From the NCBI RefSeq assembly GCF_030766935.1, contig NZ_JASERL010000011.1, forward strand, positions 62,001 to 126,000: a stretch of DNA of 64,000 nucleotides. Direction: 5' to 3'. Under the pieces are notes generated by a model that worked only from the letters and a program-made list of their open reading frames with translations, had not been told where the DNA came from and made no database searches. A program made the position numbers and the translations under genes. Positions 7,261-15,052 of this stretch are shown here, one piece after another. The DNA is from Streptomyces sp. KL109B. Lineage in GTDB: Bacteria > Actinomycetota > Actinomycetes > Streptomycetales > Streptomycetaceae. Every line of letters begins with the position of its first letter. The first letter of the stretch is position 1.

Positions 7261-8904
7261 ATGTCCGCACCCGCCGACCTCGTCTTCACCGGCGGTCCCG
7301 TCCACACCGGTTCACCGGCCCGCACCCGCGCCACGACGGTCGCGGTCCGCGGTGAGCGCGTCGTCGCCGTCGGCCACGACGAGGTGCGCGAGCTGATCGG
7401 CCCGCGCACCGAAGTGGTGGACCTGGCGGGGAAGCTGTTGATCCCCGGGTTCCAGGACGCGCACGCGCATCCGGTCGGGGCCGGCATGGAGATGGGGCAG
7501 TGCGATCTGAGCGGCGGGACCACGCTCGCCGAGTACCGGGAAGTGATCGCCGCGTACGCCGCCGCGCACCCGGACGCCGAGTGGATCACCGGGGGCGGCT
7601 GGGCGATGGAGGCATTTCCCGGCGGCCTGCCGACGGCCGCCGAGCTGGACGCCCTGGTGCCGGACCGGCCGGTGTATCTGGTCAACCGCGATCACCACGG
7701 CGCGTGGGTCAACTCCCGCGCCCTGGAAGCCGCCGGGATCGACGCGCGTACCCCCGACCCGGCCGACGGCCGCATCGAGCGCGACCCCGACGGCTCCCCC
7801 ACCGGCATGCTCCAGGAGGGCGCCGCGAACCTCGTCGGGCGGCTGCTCCCGCCGGTCACCCGCGAGGAGCGGATCGCGGGGCTGCTCCGCGCCCAGGCCC
7901 ATCTCCACTCCCTCGGCGTCACGGCCTGGCAGGACGCCCTCCTCGGTGAGCACGCCAACCTCACCGACGCCACGGACGCGTATCTGGCCTGCGCCGAGGA
8001 CGGCAGTCTGACCGCGCGTGTCGTGGGCTCGCTGTGGTGGGACCGGGCGCGCGGCACCGAGCAGATCGACGAACTGCTGGCCCGGCGCGCGGCCGGTACC
8101 CGCGGCCGGTTCCGTTCGACGACCGTGAAGATCATGCAGGACGGCGTCGCGGAGAACGGCACGGCCGCCCTGCTCGGCCCGTATCTCGACGGCTGCGGCT
8201 GCCGCTCGGACAACAGCGGGATCAGTTTCGTACCGCCCGAGGCGCTGAAGAAGTACGTGACCGAGCTGGACGCCCACGGTTTCCAGGTGCACTTCCACGC
8301 GCTCGGCGACCGAGCCGTCCGCGAGGCACTCGATGCCATCGAAACGGCACGGAGGGCCAATGGTTGGACGGATACGCGCCCGCACCTCGCACATCTTCAG
8401 GTCGTGCACCCCGATGACATCGGCCGGTTCCGTGACCTGGGCGCGACGGCGAACATGCAGCCGCTGTGGGCCGCGCACGAGCCGCAGATGGACGAGCTGA
8501 CGATCCCGTTCCTGGGCGCGGAGCGGGCGGCGTGGCAGTACCCCTTCGGGGCGTTGCTGCGGGCCGGGGCGACGCTCGCGGCGGGGAGCGACTGGCCGGT
8601 GAGCAGTCCGGATCCGTTGCAGGGGATTCATGTGGCGGTGAACCGGGTGCTGGCGGACGCGGCGCCCGACACTCCGGTGTTTCTGCCGGAGCAGCGGATC
8701 GGGCTCGGCGACGCGCTCGCGGCGTACACCTCCGGTAGCGCGTATGTGAACCATCTGGACGCGGATGCGGGGGTCATCGCGCCAGGGCGCTTCGCGGATC
8801 TCGTGGTGCTTGATCGGGATCCGTTCGCCGGGCCCGCGACGGAGATCGGTTCGACCGGGGTCGAGCAGACCTTCGTCGGGGGGCGGCGGGTCTTTCCCCG
8901 TTGA
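7261..8904 (+). CDS. YtcJ-like amidohydrolase
   Basis: A 547-residue metal-dependent hydrolase of the amidohydrolase superfamily, YtcJ/AepA-like branch. The first metal motif is HAH (His68, His70) in GFQDAHAHPVG. Later sites include the Lys/Glu region VKIMQDGVAENG, the His in FHALGDRAVREALDA, HLAHLQ, and the Asp in GSDWPVSSPDP. The C-terminal beta-sandwich returns with GVIAPGRFADLVVLDRDPF. Length is normal for the branch. The start at 7261 follows AAGGAG at good distance. It is translated after the APC permease, so it probably hydrolyses the imported compound. Members of this branch have few proven substrates. Confidence 0.9.
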   Translation: MSAPADLVFTGGPVHTGSPARTRATTVAVRGERVVAVGHDEVRELIGPRTEVVDLAGKLLIPGFQDAHAHPVGAGMEMGQCDLSGGTTLAEYREVIAAYAAAHPDAEWITGGGWAMEAFPGGLPTAAELDALVPDRPVYLVNRDHHGAWVNSRALEAAGIDARTPDPADGRIERDPDGSPTGMLQEGAANLVGRLLPPVTREERIAGLLRAQAHLHSLGVTAWQDALLGEHANLTDATDAYLACAEDGSLTARVVGSLWWDRARGTEQIDELLARRAAGTRGRFRSTTVKIMQDGVAENGTAALLGPYLDGCGCRSDNSGISFVPPEALKKYVTELDAHGFQVHFHALGDRAVREALDAIETARRANGWTDTRPHLAHLQVVHPDDIGRFRDLGATANMQPLWAAHEPQMDELTIPFLGAERAAWQYPFGALLRAGATLAAGSDWPVSSPDPLQGIHVAVNRVLADAAPDTPVFLPEQRIGLGDALAAYTSGSAYVNHLDADAGVIAPGRFADLVVLDRDPFAGPATEIGSTGVEQTFVGGRRVFPR

Positions 8905-8924
8905 CGCCCAACGGGGTTGAGGCC

Positions 8925-8976
8925 CGGGGCTCTGCCCCGGACCCCGCGCCTCAATCGCCGGCGGGGCTTGAGGTGG
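8925..8976. repeat. GC-rich intergenic repeat, single copy
   Basis: The core CGGGGCTCTGCCCCGGA is followed by CCCCGCGCCTCAATCGCC and GGCGGGGCTTGAG, then a second partial GGCGGGGCTTGAGG. It lies between the amidohydrolase stop and the stop of the small reverse-strand ORF. The core can form a hairpin, so it may also act as a bidirectional terminator. The same family occurs at 26778 and 50499. Confidence 0.75.
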
Positions 8977-8997
8977 TCCGGCGGGGCTTGAGGGGGG

Positions 8998-9174
8998 TCA
9001 GTCCACGCTCGGCAAGATGTGCGGCTCCGCGAGGTCGTCCTCGTAGCCCGCCAGGCGGATCGGCGCGGACCTCGCCCACACATCGAGACTGCCGAGCTCC
9101 TTGGGCCCGCGGCGGCCGGCCCGCTCGGCCCGTTCCTTCGGGCGCTGTTCGCGATTCGTCTTTTCTGGTGTCAC
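8998..9174 (-). CDS. Small 58-residue protein of unknown function
   Basis: A GTG start at 9174 is preceded by AAGGAG six bases upstream (reverse complement of 9181-9186), an excellent ribosome site that argues for a real gene. The product is basic and Lys/Arg/Glu-rich at the N-terminus (TPEKTNREQRPKERAERAGR), then RGPKELGSLDVWARSAPIRL and AGYEDDLAEPHILPSVD, ending in an acidic tail. It has no membrane segment and no Cys. The split into a charged leader and a compact C-terminus resembles precursor peptides, but no modification enzyme lies next to it. I do not recognise the family with certainty. A short inverted repeat CGGGT-A-ACCCG lies just upstream at 9193-9203. Confidence 0.6.
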   Translation of the reverse strand: MTPEKTNREQRPKERAERAGRRGPKELGSLDVWARSAPIRLAGYEDDLAEPHILPSVD

Positions 9175-9186
9175 CGCGCACTCCTT

Positions 9187-9618
9187 GTGTGTCGGGTAAC
9201 CCGCTCCGGCTGGCCGGCCCGGCGTCGCGCGGGGTCCGGCGCCCGATCGGGCTTGTGTTGAAGGCCAGTTCGGGCGCGGTGGCGCCGGTTGTCGCTGGTG
9301 GGTCGGCCGTGGTTCTCGGTCTCTCCCGGGACGGCGACCATGGGTCGAGGTGTCGGACCCACTTGCGGTAGCCGTCCGACTACAGACTAACCAAATGAGC
9401 GGGGGCCTGCTCGATGGGGCTGAAATCCGTGGGTCTTTCGGGGGTTTCCTCACGTTCATTCAGCCATGTGTGTCTGGAGGCGCAACTGGTTTTCGCTCGC
9501 GCGGCACTCACTTCGGCCCCCTGTTCGGTACTTCGCGACGCGCCACAAGGGGCTGACGTGGGGCGTGGGGCGGGGCGGTCGACGCCATGGATTGGCGTCA
9601 ACTCGCCCCTGCCGCACC
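9187..9618. other. 432-bp non-coding stretch
   Basis: Apart from the CGGGT-A-ACCCG inverted repeat at 9193-9203 next to the small ORF, I see no convincing gene, RNA or terminator here. The reading frames that cross it lack ribosome sites and have Arg/Pro-rich compositions typical of antisense frames. It must hold the promoter for the small ORF and the 3' end of the ccdA transcript. Confidence 0.5.
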
Positions 9619-10461
9619 CTACTTGGGTTCCGTCGCGGCATCCCTCGTACGCCCCCGCAGGGCCCGTACGAGGAAGACCGCGCCCACCAGCGCGACGGCC
9701 CCGACGAGCACGAGCGCGTCCGGGACGCGGTCGCCGATGCCGCGCGCCCACTGCTCGGCGGCGAAGGAGTTGTCGACGTCGAGGAGCCCGGGCAGCGCCG
9801 TCGTCCCGTCGAAGACAAGGAACAGGGTGCCGAGCGCGAGGAAGAAGAGGCCGGAGGCCAGCGATGTCGAGTGCGTCTCGAAGCGGCCGATGCGGACCGG
9901 CCGGCCGCGCAGCCACCGCTTCCCGCCGAGGTCGAACCGTTCCCACAACAGGGCGAGCAGGAACAGCGGTACGGCCATGCCCAGCGCGTACACCGCGAGC
10001 AGCGCCCCGCCGTACACCGGGTGCCCGCCGAGCGCCGCGACCGTGAGGACGCTGCCGAGGATCGGTCCGGCGCAGAATCCGGCGAGGCCGTAGACCGCGC
10101 CGAGCGCGTACACCGACAACGCGTTGGTGGGACGGATGCGGCCGGAGAGTTCCGACATGCGGCGGGAGGCGAAGCCGCGGCCCGCGATCTGGAGGACGCC
10201 GAGCGCGATGATCAGCCAGCCGCCGATGGAGACGAGCAGATCACGGTTGCCGTAGAAGAAGCGTCCGGCGTACGAGCCCGCGGCGCCGAGCGGGACCAGC
10301 GTCGTGGCAAGCCCCAGATAGAAGACGCCGGTGCGGGCGACGAGCCGGGTCGGGCTGTCGATGGAGTACGCGAAGAACGCGGGCAGCAACAGCGCGCTGC
10401 AAGGGCTGAGCAGCGCGAGCAGGCCGCCGAGGAACGCCGCGAAGTAGCCGATGTCGCTCAC
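9619..10461 (-). CDS. CcdA/DsbD-type cytochrome c biogenesis thiol transporter
   Basis: A 280-residue membrane protein with about six transmembrane helices that passes reducing equivalents from cytoplasmic thioredoxin to thiol proteins outside the membrane. The two redox Cys sit in the expected places: LLSPCSALLLPAFFAYS in the first helix and GLAGFCAGPILGSVL in the central helix. A C-terminal helix (ALVLVGAVALVGAVFLVRAL) precedes a basic tail. The GTG at 10461 overlaps the TGA of the DsbA-like gene (GTGA), so the two are translationally coupled. The neighbour supplies the extracytoplasmic partner, giving a compact thiol-redox operon. Whether it serves cytochrome maturation or general disulfide control is unknown. 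Confidence 0.9.
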   Translation of the reverse strand: MSDIGYFAAFLGGLLALLSPCSALLLPAFFAYSIDSPTRLVARTGVFYLGLATTLVPLGAAGSYAGRFFYGNRDLLVSIGGWLIIALGVLQIAGRGFASRRMSELSGRIRPTNALSVYALGAVYGLAGFCAGPILGSVLTVAALGGHPVYGGALLAVYALGMAVPLFLLALLWERFDLGGKRWLRGRPVRIGRFETHSTSLASGLFFLALGTLFLVFDGTTALPGLLDVDNSFAAEQWARGIGDRVPDALVLVGAVALVGAVFLVRALRGRTRDAATEPK

Positions 10462-11243
10462 TTGCCACCGCCGCCGGACTTCGCGGACTCCGACTTCGCG
10501 GACTCGGCCTTCGCGGCCTCGATGGCCTGCTCGAACGCGGCCTCGGGCTGGGCGCCCGCGATGGGCTGCCCGTTGATGAGGAAGGAGGGGGTGGAGGTGG
10601 CACCCAGTGCATACGCCTCGTCGCTGTCCTGCTTCACGGCGGCGTGCGCGGCCTTGCCGCCACTGTCCTGGCGGAACTTGTCGAGGTCGTCGACCCCGGC
10701 CTCGCGGGCGAGCGCGTCGAGGCGGTCGGCGCCGAAGCCCTTCTCCTTGGCGCCCTCGGCGTAGGCCGCCTTGTGGAACTGCCAGAAGCGGCCCTGCTGA
10801 CCGGCCGCCCACGCGGCGCGCGCGGCGGACTGGGAATCGGCGCCGAAGATGGGGAAGTTGCGCCACTCGATGCGCAGCGTGCCGTCGTCGACGTACTTCT
10901 TCACGAGGTCGGGTTCGGTGTCGCGGGCGAACTTTCCGCAGTAGCCGCACTTGAAGTCGGCGTACTCGATGAGGACCACGGGCGCGTCGGCGCGGCCCTG
11001 GGCGAGCGGGTCCTTGGCGTCGCGGCGGGCGAGCTTCACCAGCTTGTCGGTGAGCTCGTCCTTGGCCTCGGTGGTGTCCGCCTGCTGTTGATCGGCCGTG
11101 TCGGTGCGGGCTTCGGGCCTGGTCGCCGTGTACGAGACGGTGCCGAGCAGGATGGCCGCCACGGCGACGGAGGCGGCGATCGCGGCGGAGCGGCGCTGCT
11201 TCTTGCGGGCGGTGGTGTCGGTCGTGGTGGTGTTCTTGGGCAT
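10458..11243 (-). CDS. DsbA-like membrane-anchored thioredoxin-fold protein
   Basis: A 261-residue protein with a basic N-terminus, one membrane anchor (about residues 20-40) and an extracytoplasmic DsbA/thioredoxin domain. The active site is C99-G-Y-C102 in YADFKCGYCGKF, and the cis-Pro loop is ATSTPSFLINGQ. This is the DsbA_4 or DSBA-like arrangement found in actinobacterial disulfide oxidoreductases such as Mycobacterium DsbA relatives. It acts on secreted proteins. The ATG at 11243 begins MPKNTTTTDT. The last residues are Lys/Ser/Gly repeats. It sits 59 bp after a small membrane protein gene and overlaps ccdA by 4 bp, forming one operon. Confidence 0.9.
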   Translation of the reverse strand: MPKNTTTTDTTARKKQRRSAAIAASVAVAAILLGTVSYTATRPEARTDTADQQQADTTEAKDELTDKLVKLARRDAKDPLAQGRADAPVVLIEYADFKCGYCGKFARDTEPDLVKKYVDDGTLRIEWRNFPIFGADSQSAARAAWAAGQQGRFWQFHKAAYAEGAKEKGFGADRLDALAREAGVDDLDKFRQDSGGKAAHAAVKQDSDEAYALGATSTPSFLINGQPIAGAQPEAAFEQAIEAAKAESAKSESAKSGGGGK

Positions 11244-11302
11244 GACGAAGTCGTCCTTGCGTGCGTGTGGAGATGTTTGATGACGGTGGGACGGGGCGTC
11301 AT

Positions 11303-11674
11303 CTACACGCGCAGGATCGACAGTTCGAGCGGTGAGGGCGGGTCGTTCGGCGGCGGTCCGCGGCCCGCAGGGGTCGGCGGCACGATGCCGGCGAGCGGCG
11401 TCGCCGCGCTGTGCCCGTGCTCGTACGCGAGCGGGGCGAGGAGTTCGTGGGCGGTGGTGCCGCGTGTGGGCACGCCCTGCCGGCCGTCGGGGGCGTGCTC
11501 GCTCTCCGGGTCGCAGTCGGGGGCGCCGCCGGGCGCGGAGAGGTGCGGGTGCTGTGCGGCCGCGAGGGCCGGGGCCCGCTCGGCGGGCGCGCCGCCCGGG
11601 TGGCTGCCCCACACCGTGCCCAGCACGGTGACCACGAGGGTCACCAGGAGTGCGGGGAGGGTGTAGCGGCGCAT
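11303..11674 (-). CDS. Small membrane or secreted protein of unknown function, His/Pro-rich
   Basis: A 123-residue protein with a single N-terminal hydrophobic segment (RRYTLPALLVTLVVTVLGTV), which could be a signal peptide or anchor. The outer part is rich in His, Pro and Ala, with one Cys (APDCDPESEHAPDG) and His pairs such as AAQHPHLSAP and YEHGHSAATP, which might bind metal. It is the first gene of the DsbA-CcdA operon, so a link to thiol or metal handling at the cell surface is plausible. I do not recognise the family. The ATG at 11674 places the hydrophobic segment correctly. Confidence 0.6.
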   Translation of the reverse strand: MRRYTLPALLVTLVVTVLGTVWGSHPGGAPAERAPALAAAQHPHLSAPGGAPDCDPESEHAPDGRQGVPTRGTTAHELLAPLAYEHGHSAATPLAGIVPPTPAGRGPPPNDPPSPLELSILRV

Positions 11675-11804
11675 GCGGGCAATTCTGCACCATGGGCGGA
11701 GAGGGACAGCGTTCACGTCCTGTTGACCGGTGGGTCGGCTCCCCCTCAGCCGGCCATGGTCTGCTTCCGGACAAGCGGCGGAATGTCTTCGGGAGGAGTC
11801 GTCC

Positions 11805-12368
11805 ATGGAACGCGTCGAACTGCGCACCGTCGAGGAGTTGATGGCCGCGCTGTACGCCTGCCGGGGTGCCTGGGACGCCCCGGACCGCAGCGGCGACCCG
11901 GTCGATCTGCACGACCACGCGCTGCAGACGGCGGCGCTGCTGCGCCGCTCCCGGCCCAGCGACAAGGAGTTGCAGGTCGCGGGGCTCGTGCACGACCTCG
12001 GGCATCTGCTGTGCCCGGGGGACGACGCGGGGCACGCGGACCGGGCGGCGGACGCGGTGCGCGGGCTGCTTGGCGAGCGGGTGGCAGGGCTCGTACGGCT
12101 GCATGTTCCGGCGAAGCGGTATCTGGCGGCGACCGAACCGGGGCGCGGCCTCTCCGCGCAGAGCGCGCTCACGCTGGGGGTGCAGGGCGGGCCGATGACG
12201 CCTCGGGAGGTCGCGGCGTTCGAGGCGGATCCGCTGGCCGAGGACGCGGTGACCCTGCGGCAGGCGGACGACGCGGGGAAGGTGGTGGGCCTGGACGCGG
12301 GGGTCCTGGAGGACTGGCGGCCGGTGGTGGAGCTGGTGGCGGACGCCCACGCCTCGTACGTCCACTAG
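11805..12368 (+). CDS. HD-domain protein, PhnZ-like
   Basis: A 187-residue HD-fold protein. It carries HDHALQTAALLRR (His38), the HD pair H63-D64 in GLVHDLGHLLC, a following HADRAADAVRGLL, RLHVPAKRYLAATEP and the characteristic QGGPMTPREVAAFEADPL...LRQADDAGKVV. The QGGPM and KRYL segments are typical of PhnZ-like HD proteins, mixed-valent di-iron oxygenases that cleave 2-amino-1-hydroxyethylphosphonate, and of their uncharacterised actinobacterial relatives. The ATG at 11805 follows GGAGGAG. No phosphonate genes are nearby; the next gene is an SDR dehydrogenase on the same strand. An oxygenase role is inferred from family likeness only. Confidence 0.75.
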   Translation: MERVELRTVEELMAALYACRGAWDAPDRSGDPVDLHDHALQTAALLRRSRPSDKELQVAGLVHDLGHLLCPGDDAGHADRAADAVRGLLGERVAGLVRLHVPAKRYLAATEPGRGLSAQSALTLGVQGGPMTPREVAAFEADPLAEDAVTLRQADDAGKVVGLDAGVLEDWRPVVELVADAHASYVH

Positions 12369-12450
12369 ACGCGCGCCTCCACAAACGACCCACGAACCAT
12401 GCACGACTGACACATCGTCATCCCCGGCCCGCCCATGAGACCGTACGCGC

Positions 12451-13287
12451 ATGAACTCGCGCCCCACACAAGACTCGCGCGCACTCGACGGCAGGGCGGC
12501 CGTGGTGACCGGTGCCTCGCGTGGCATCGGGCGCGCGATCGCGGAGGAACTGGCCGACTGTGGCGCCCTGTTGTGCGTGACGGCCCGGGATCCGCACGGC
12601 GTGCGGGAGACGGTCGCGGCGCTGCGGGCGCGCGGCGCCGAGGCGGTGGGCGTGCCCGGCGACGTCGCCGATCCGGCGCACCTGTGGGAGGTGACCGAGC
12701 GGACGATGGCGGAGTTCGGCCGCGTCGACGTCGTCGTGAACAACGCCGCCACGAACCAGCCGTACGGACCGCTCATGGACGCCGACCCGGACGCGTGGCG
12801 CACGGCCTTCACCGTCAACGTGGAGGCCGTGCTGCGGCTCGTGCAGTGCGCGTGGCGGGCGTGGATGGGCGAGCACGGCGGCGCCGTCGTCACCGTGTGC
12901 ACGGAGGGCGCGGGGCACGTCGGGCCGAACGTCGGCGCGTACGGCACGAGCAAGGCGGCGCTGCTGCACCTGACGGCCCAACTGGCGGGCGAGCTCGGCC
13001 CGTTGGTGCGCGTGAACTCCGTCTCCCCCGGGCTCGTGCGCACCGAGATGGCCCGCTTCGTGTGGGAGCGGGCCGAGGAGTCGGTGGCGGCGGGCCTTCC
13101 CGCCGGGCGGATCGGGGAGCCGGAGGACGTGGCGCGGGCGGTGCGCTGGCTGGTGTCGGACGAGGCGTCCTGGATCACCGGCGCTGATCTGCTGGTGGAC
13201 GGCGGCACCCGGGTGCGCGCCGCCTCAGCGGGCGGGGACGCGCACGCCGTGCAGCGGCAGCTGCGCAACCACGCGCCGGACGCGTGA
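12451..13287 (+). CDS. SDR-family NAD(P)-dependent oxidoreductase
   Basis: A 278-residue short-chain dehydrogenase. It has the cofactor loop TGASRGIG (residues 20-27), VVNNAATNQPYG, the active-site Tyr-Lys in YGTSKAALLHL and the NSVSPGLVRTEM segment of classical SDRs, ending with ITGADLLVDGG. A 24-residue His/Arg-rich tail after VDGG is longer than usual. The ATG at 12451 begins MNSRPTQDSRALDGRAAVVTG. It lies 82 bp after the PhnZ-like gene on the same strand, so the two might share a transcript. The substrate is unknown; similar SDRs reduce acyl or polyol ketones. Confidence 0.9.
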   Translation: MNSRPTQDSRALDGRAAVVTGASRGIGRAIAEELADCGALLCVTARDPHGVRETVAALRARGAEAVGVPGDVADPAHLWEVTERTMAEFGRVDVVVNNAATNQPYGPLMDADPDAWRTAFTVNVEAVLRLVQCAWRAWMGEHGGAVVTVCTEGAGHVGPNVGAYGTSKAALLHLTAQLAGELGPLVRVNSVSPGLVRTEMARFVWERAEESVAAGLPAGRIGEPEDVARAVRWLVSDEASWITGADLLVDGGTRVRAASAGGDAHAVQRQLRNHAPDA

Positions 13288-13417
13288 GACCGGCGTCACC
13301 GCGAAAGGCGGCGCCGGCACGCGACGGTACGCGCATGCGCGCCGCGCCGGCTGCTCCGCGGCTCAGCGCGCCGACCTCAAGGGGCGGCGCCGCGAACCCG
13401 GTCCACCAGCGGCTGCG

Positions 13418-14923
13418 TCACCACTTGCCCGGCTCGTAGTCCTTCAGGAAGACGCCGTACACGTCGTCGCCCGCCTCGCCGCGCACGACGGGGTCGTAGA
13501 CGCGGGCGGCGCCGTCGATCAGGTCGAGCGGGGCGTGGAAGCCCTCCTCCGCGAGGCGCAGCTTGTCGTAGTGCGGGCGCTCGTCGGTGATCCAGCCGGT
13601 GTCGACGGAGGTCATGAGGATGCCGTCGGCCTGGAACATCTCGTGGGCGCTGGTGCGGGTCACCATGTTCATCGCGGCCTTGGCGGCGTTGGTGTTGGGG
13701 TGGCCCGCGCCCTTGTAGCCGCGGCCGAAGACGCCCTCCATCGCCGAGACGTTCACGACGTAGGCGCGGCCGCTCTCCGCCTTCTTCGCGGCGTCGGCCA
13801 TGGCCGGGCGCAGCGCGCTGATGAGGATGAACGGCGACGTGTAGTTGCAGAGCTGGGTCTCCAGGAGTTCGACCGGGGAGATCTGGTCGATGGTCTGCAC
13901 CCACGTGTTGGACTCGACGACGTCCGGGACGAGGCCGCCCGCGTCGATGGCGGTACCGGCGTGGTGCCGCTCGACGCTCGCGTTGCCCGCGACGAGCGCG
14001 AGGTCGGCGACCGCTTGCGCGTCCATGCCGCTGATGCCGACGGGCAGCGCGGCGATGCCGTCGACGGAGCCCGAGTTGAACGCGCCGATGACGGTGTGCG
14101 GCGGCAGCTCGCCCGCGGGCAGCGGGGCGCTCTCGCCGTCGACGAGGGCGGCGTACGCGGAGGGCAGCCGGCGGACGGTCTGCGTCGCGTTGTTGATGAG
14201 GATGTCGAGCGGCCCGGCGGCGGCGAGCTGCTCGGCGAGGGACACGGCCTGCGCCGGGTCGCGCAGGTCGATGCCGACGACCTCAAGGCGGTGGATCCAG
14301 TCCGCGGAGTCCTCCATCGCCTTGAAGCGGCGGATGGCGTCCTTGGGGAACCGGGTGGTGATCGTGGTGTGCGCGCCGTCGCGGAGCAGGCGAAGCGCGA
14401 TGTACATGCCGATCTTGGCGCGGCCGCCGGTGAGCAGGGCGCGCTTGCCGGTGAGGTCGGCGCGGGCGTCGCGCTTGTTCCGGTTCAGGCGGGCGCAGTC
14501 GGGACAGAGCTGGTGGTAGAAGTAGTCGACTTCCACGTACCGGGTCTTGCAGGTGTAGCAGGAGCGCGGGCGCTGGAGTATCCCCGCGAGCCTGCCCTCC
14601 TCGGTCTGCGAGGACGGCAGGATGCCTTCGGTCTCGTCGTCGATGCGCTGCGCGGACCCGGTGGCGGTGGCCTCGGTGACGGCCTTGTCGTGGGCGGTCT
14701 TGGCGGCGCGGCGCTCCTGGCGGCGGCGCTGCTTCACGGTCCGGTAGATGCTCGCGGTGGCGCGGCGCACGGTGATCGCGTCGGGGTGGTCGACGTCGAT
14801 CTCGTCGAGCTCCTTCAGCACGCTGAGGCAGACGGCGAGCCGCTCGGGGTCGATGCCGGGCCCGTGCTCGGCCTCCGTCTCCTCGGAGGCCGAGGGGGCC
14901 TGGTTGTCGTCTGTCACCGTCAT
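13418..14923 (-). CDS. Zinc-ribbon-like fused SDR oxidoreductase
   Basis: A 501-residue protein of unusual layout. Residues 1-115 are an acidic then highly charged helical region (IYRTVKQRRRQERRAAKTAHDK). Residues 121-143 hold two CxxC pairs, SCYTCK and LCPDC (Cys122, 125, 140, 143), a likely zinc ribbon. An SDR domain follows from about residue 158, with the variant cofactor loop TGGRAKIG, VGIDLRDPAQ, ILINNATQTVRR, a central insertion of about 130 residues, and an active-site region around VVNVSAMEGVFGRGYKGAGHPNTNAAKAA. The SDR part is longer than usual. The reaction is unknown; the zinc ribbon may mediate nucleic-acid or protein contacts. The ATG at 14923 gives a natural start. It stands alone, convergent with the SDR gene to the left. 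Confidence 0.85.
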   Translation of the reverse strand: MTVTDDNQAPSASEETEAEHGPGIDPERLAVCLSVLKELDEIDVDHPDAITVRRATASIYRTVKQRRRQERRAAKTAHDKAVTEATATGSAQRIDDETEGILPSSQTEEGRLAGILQRPRSCYTCKTRYVEVDYFYHQLCPDCARLNRNKRDARADLTGKRALLTGGRAKIGMYIALRLLRDGAHTTITTRFPKDAIRRFKAMEDSADWIHRLEVVGIDLRDPAQAVSLAEQLAAAGPLDILINNATQTVRRLPSAYAALVDGESAPLPAGELPPHTVIGAFNSGSVDGIAALPVGISGMDAQAVADLALVAGNASVERHHAGTAIDAGGLVPDVVESNTWVQTIDQISPVELLETQLCNYTSPFILISALRPAMADAAKKAESGRAYVVNVSAMEGVFGRGYKGAGHPNTNAAKAAMNMVTRTSAHEMFQADGILMTSVDTGWITDERPHYDKLRLAEEGFHAPLDLIDGAARVYDPVVRGEAGDDVYGVFLKDYEPGKW

Positions 14924-15052
14924 CGCCGCTGCCGTTTCCTTGGGTCTCGCGCGTCGCGCGCGATCCGCGCCCGCTGTCGAACGCGAAATTTTACGGAGCG
15001 GCGGGCCATGTCTCCAAACCGTCCCTGGTGCGGCCGTGCGCGGGCGGGCCGC

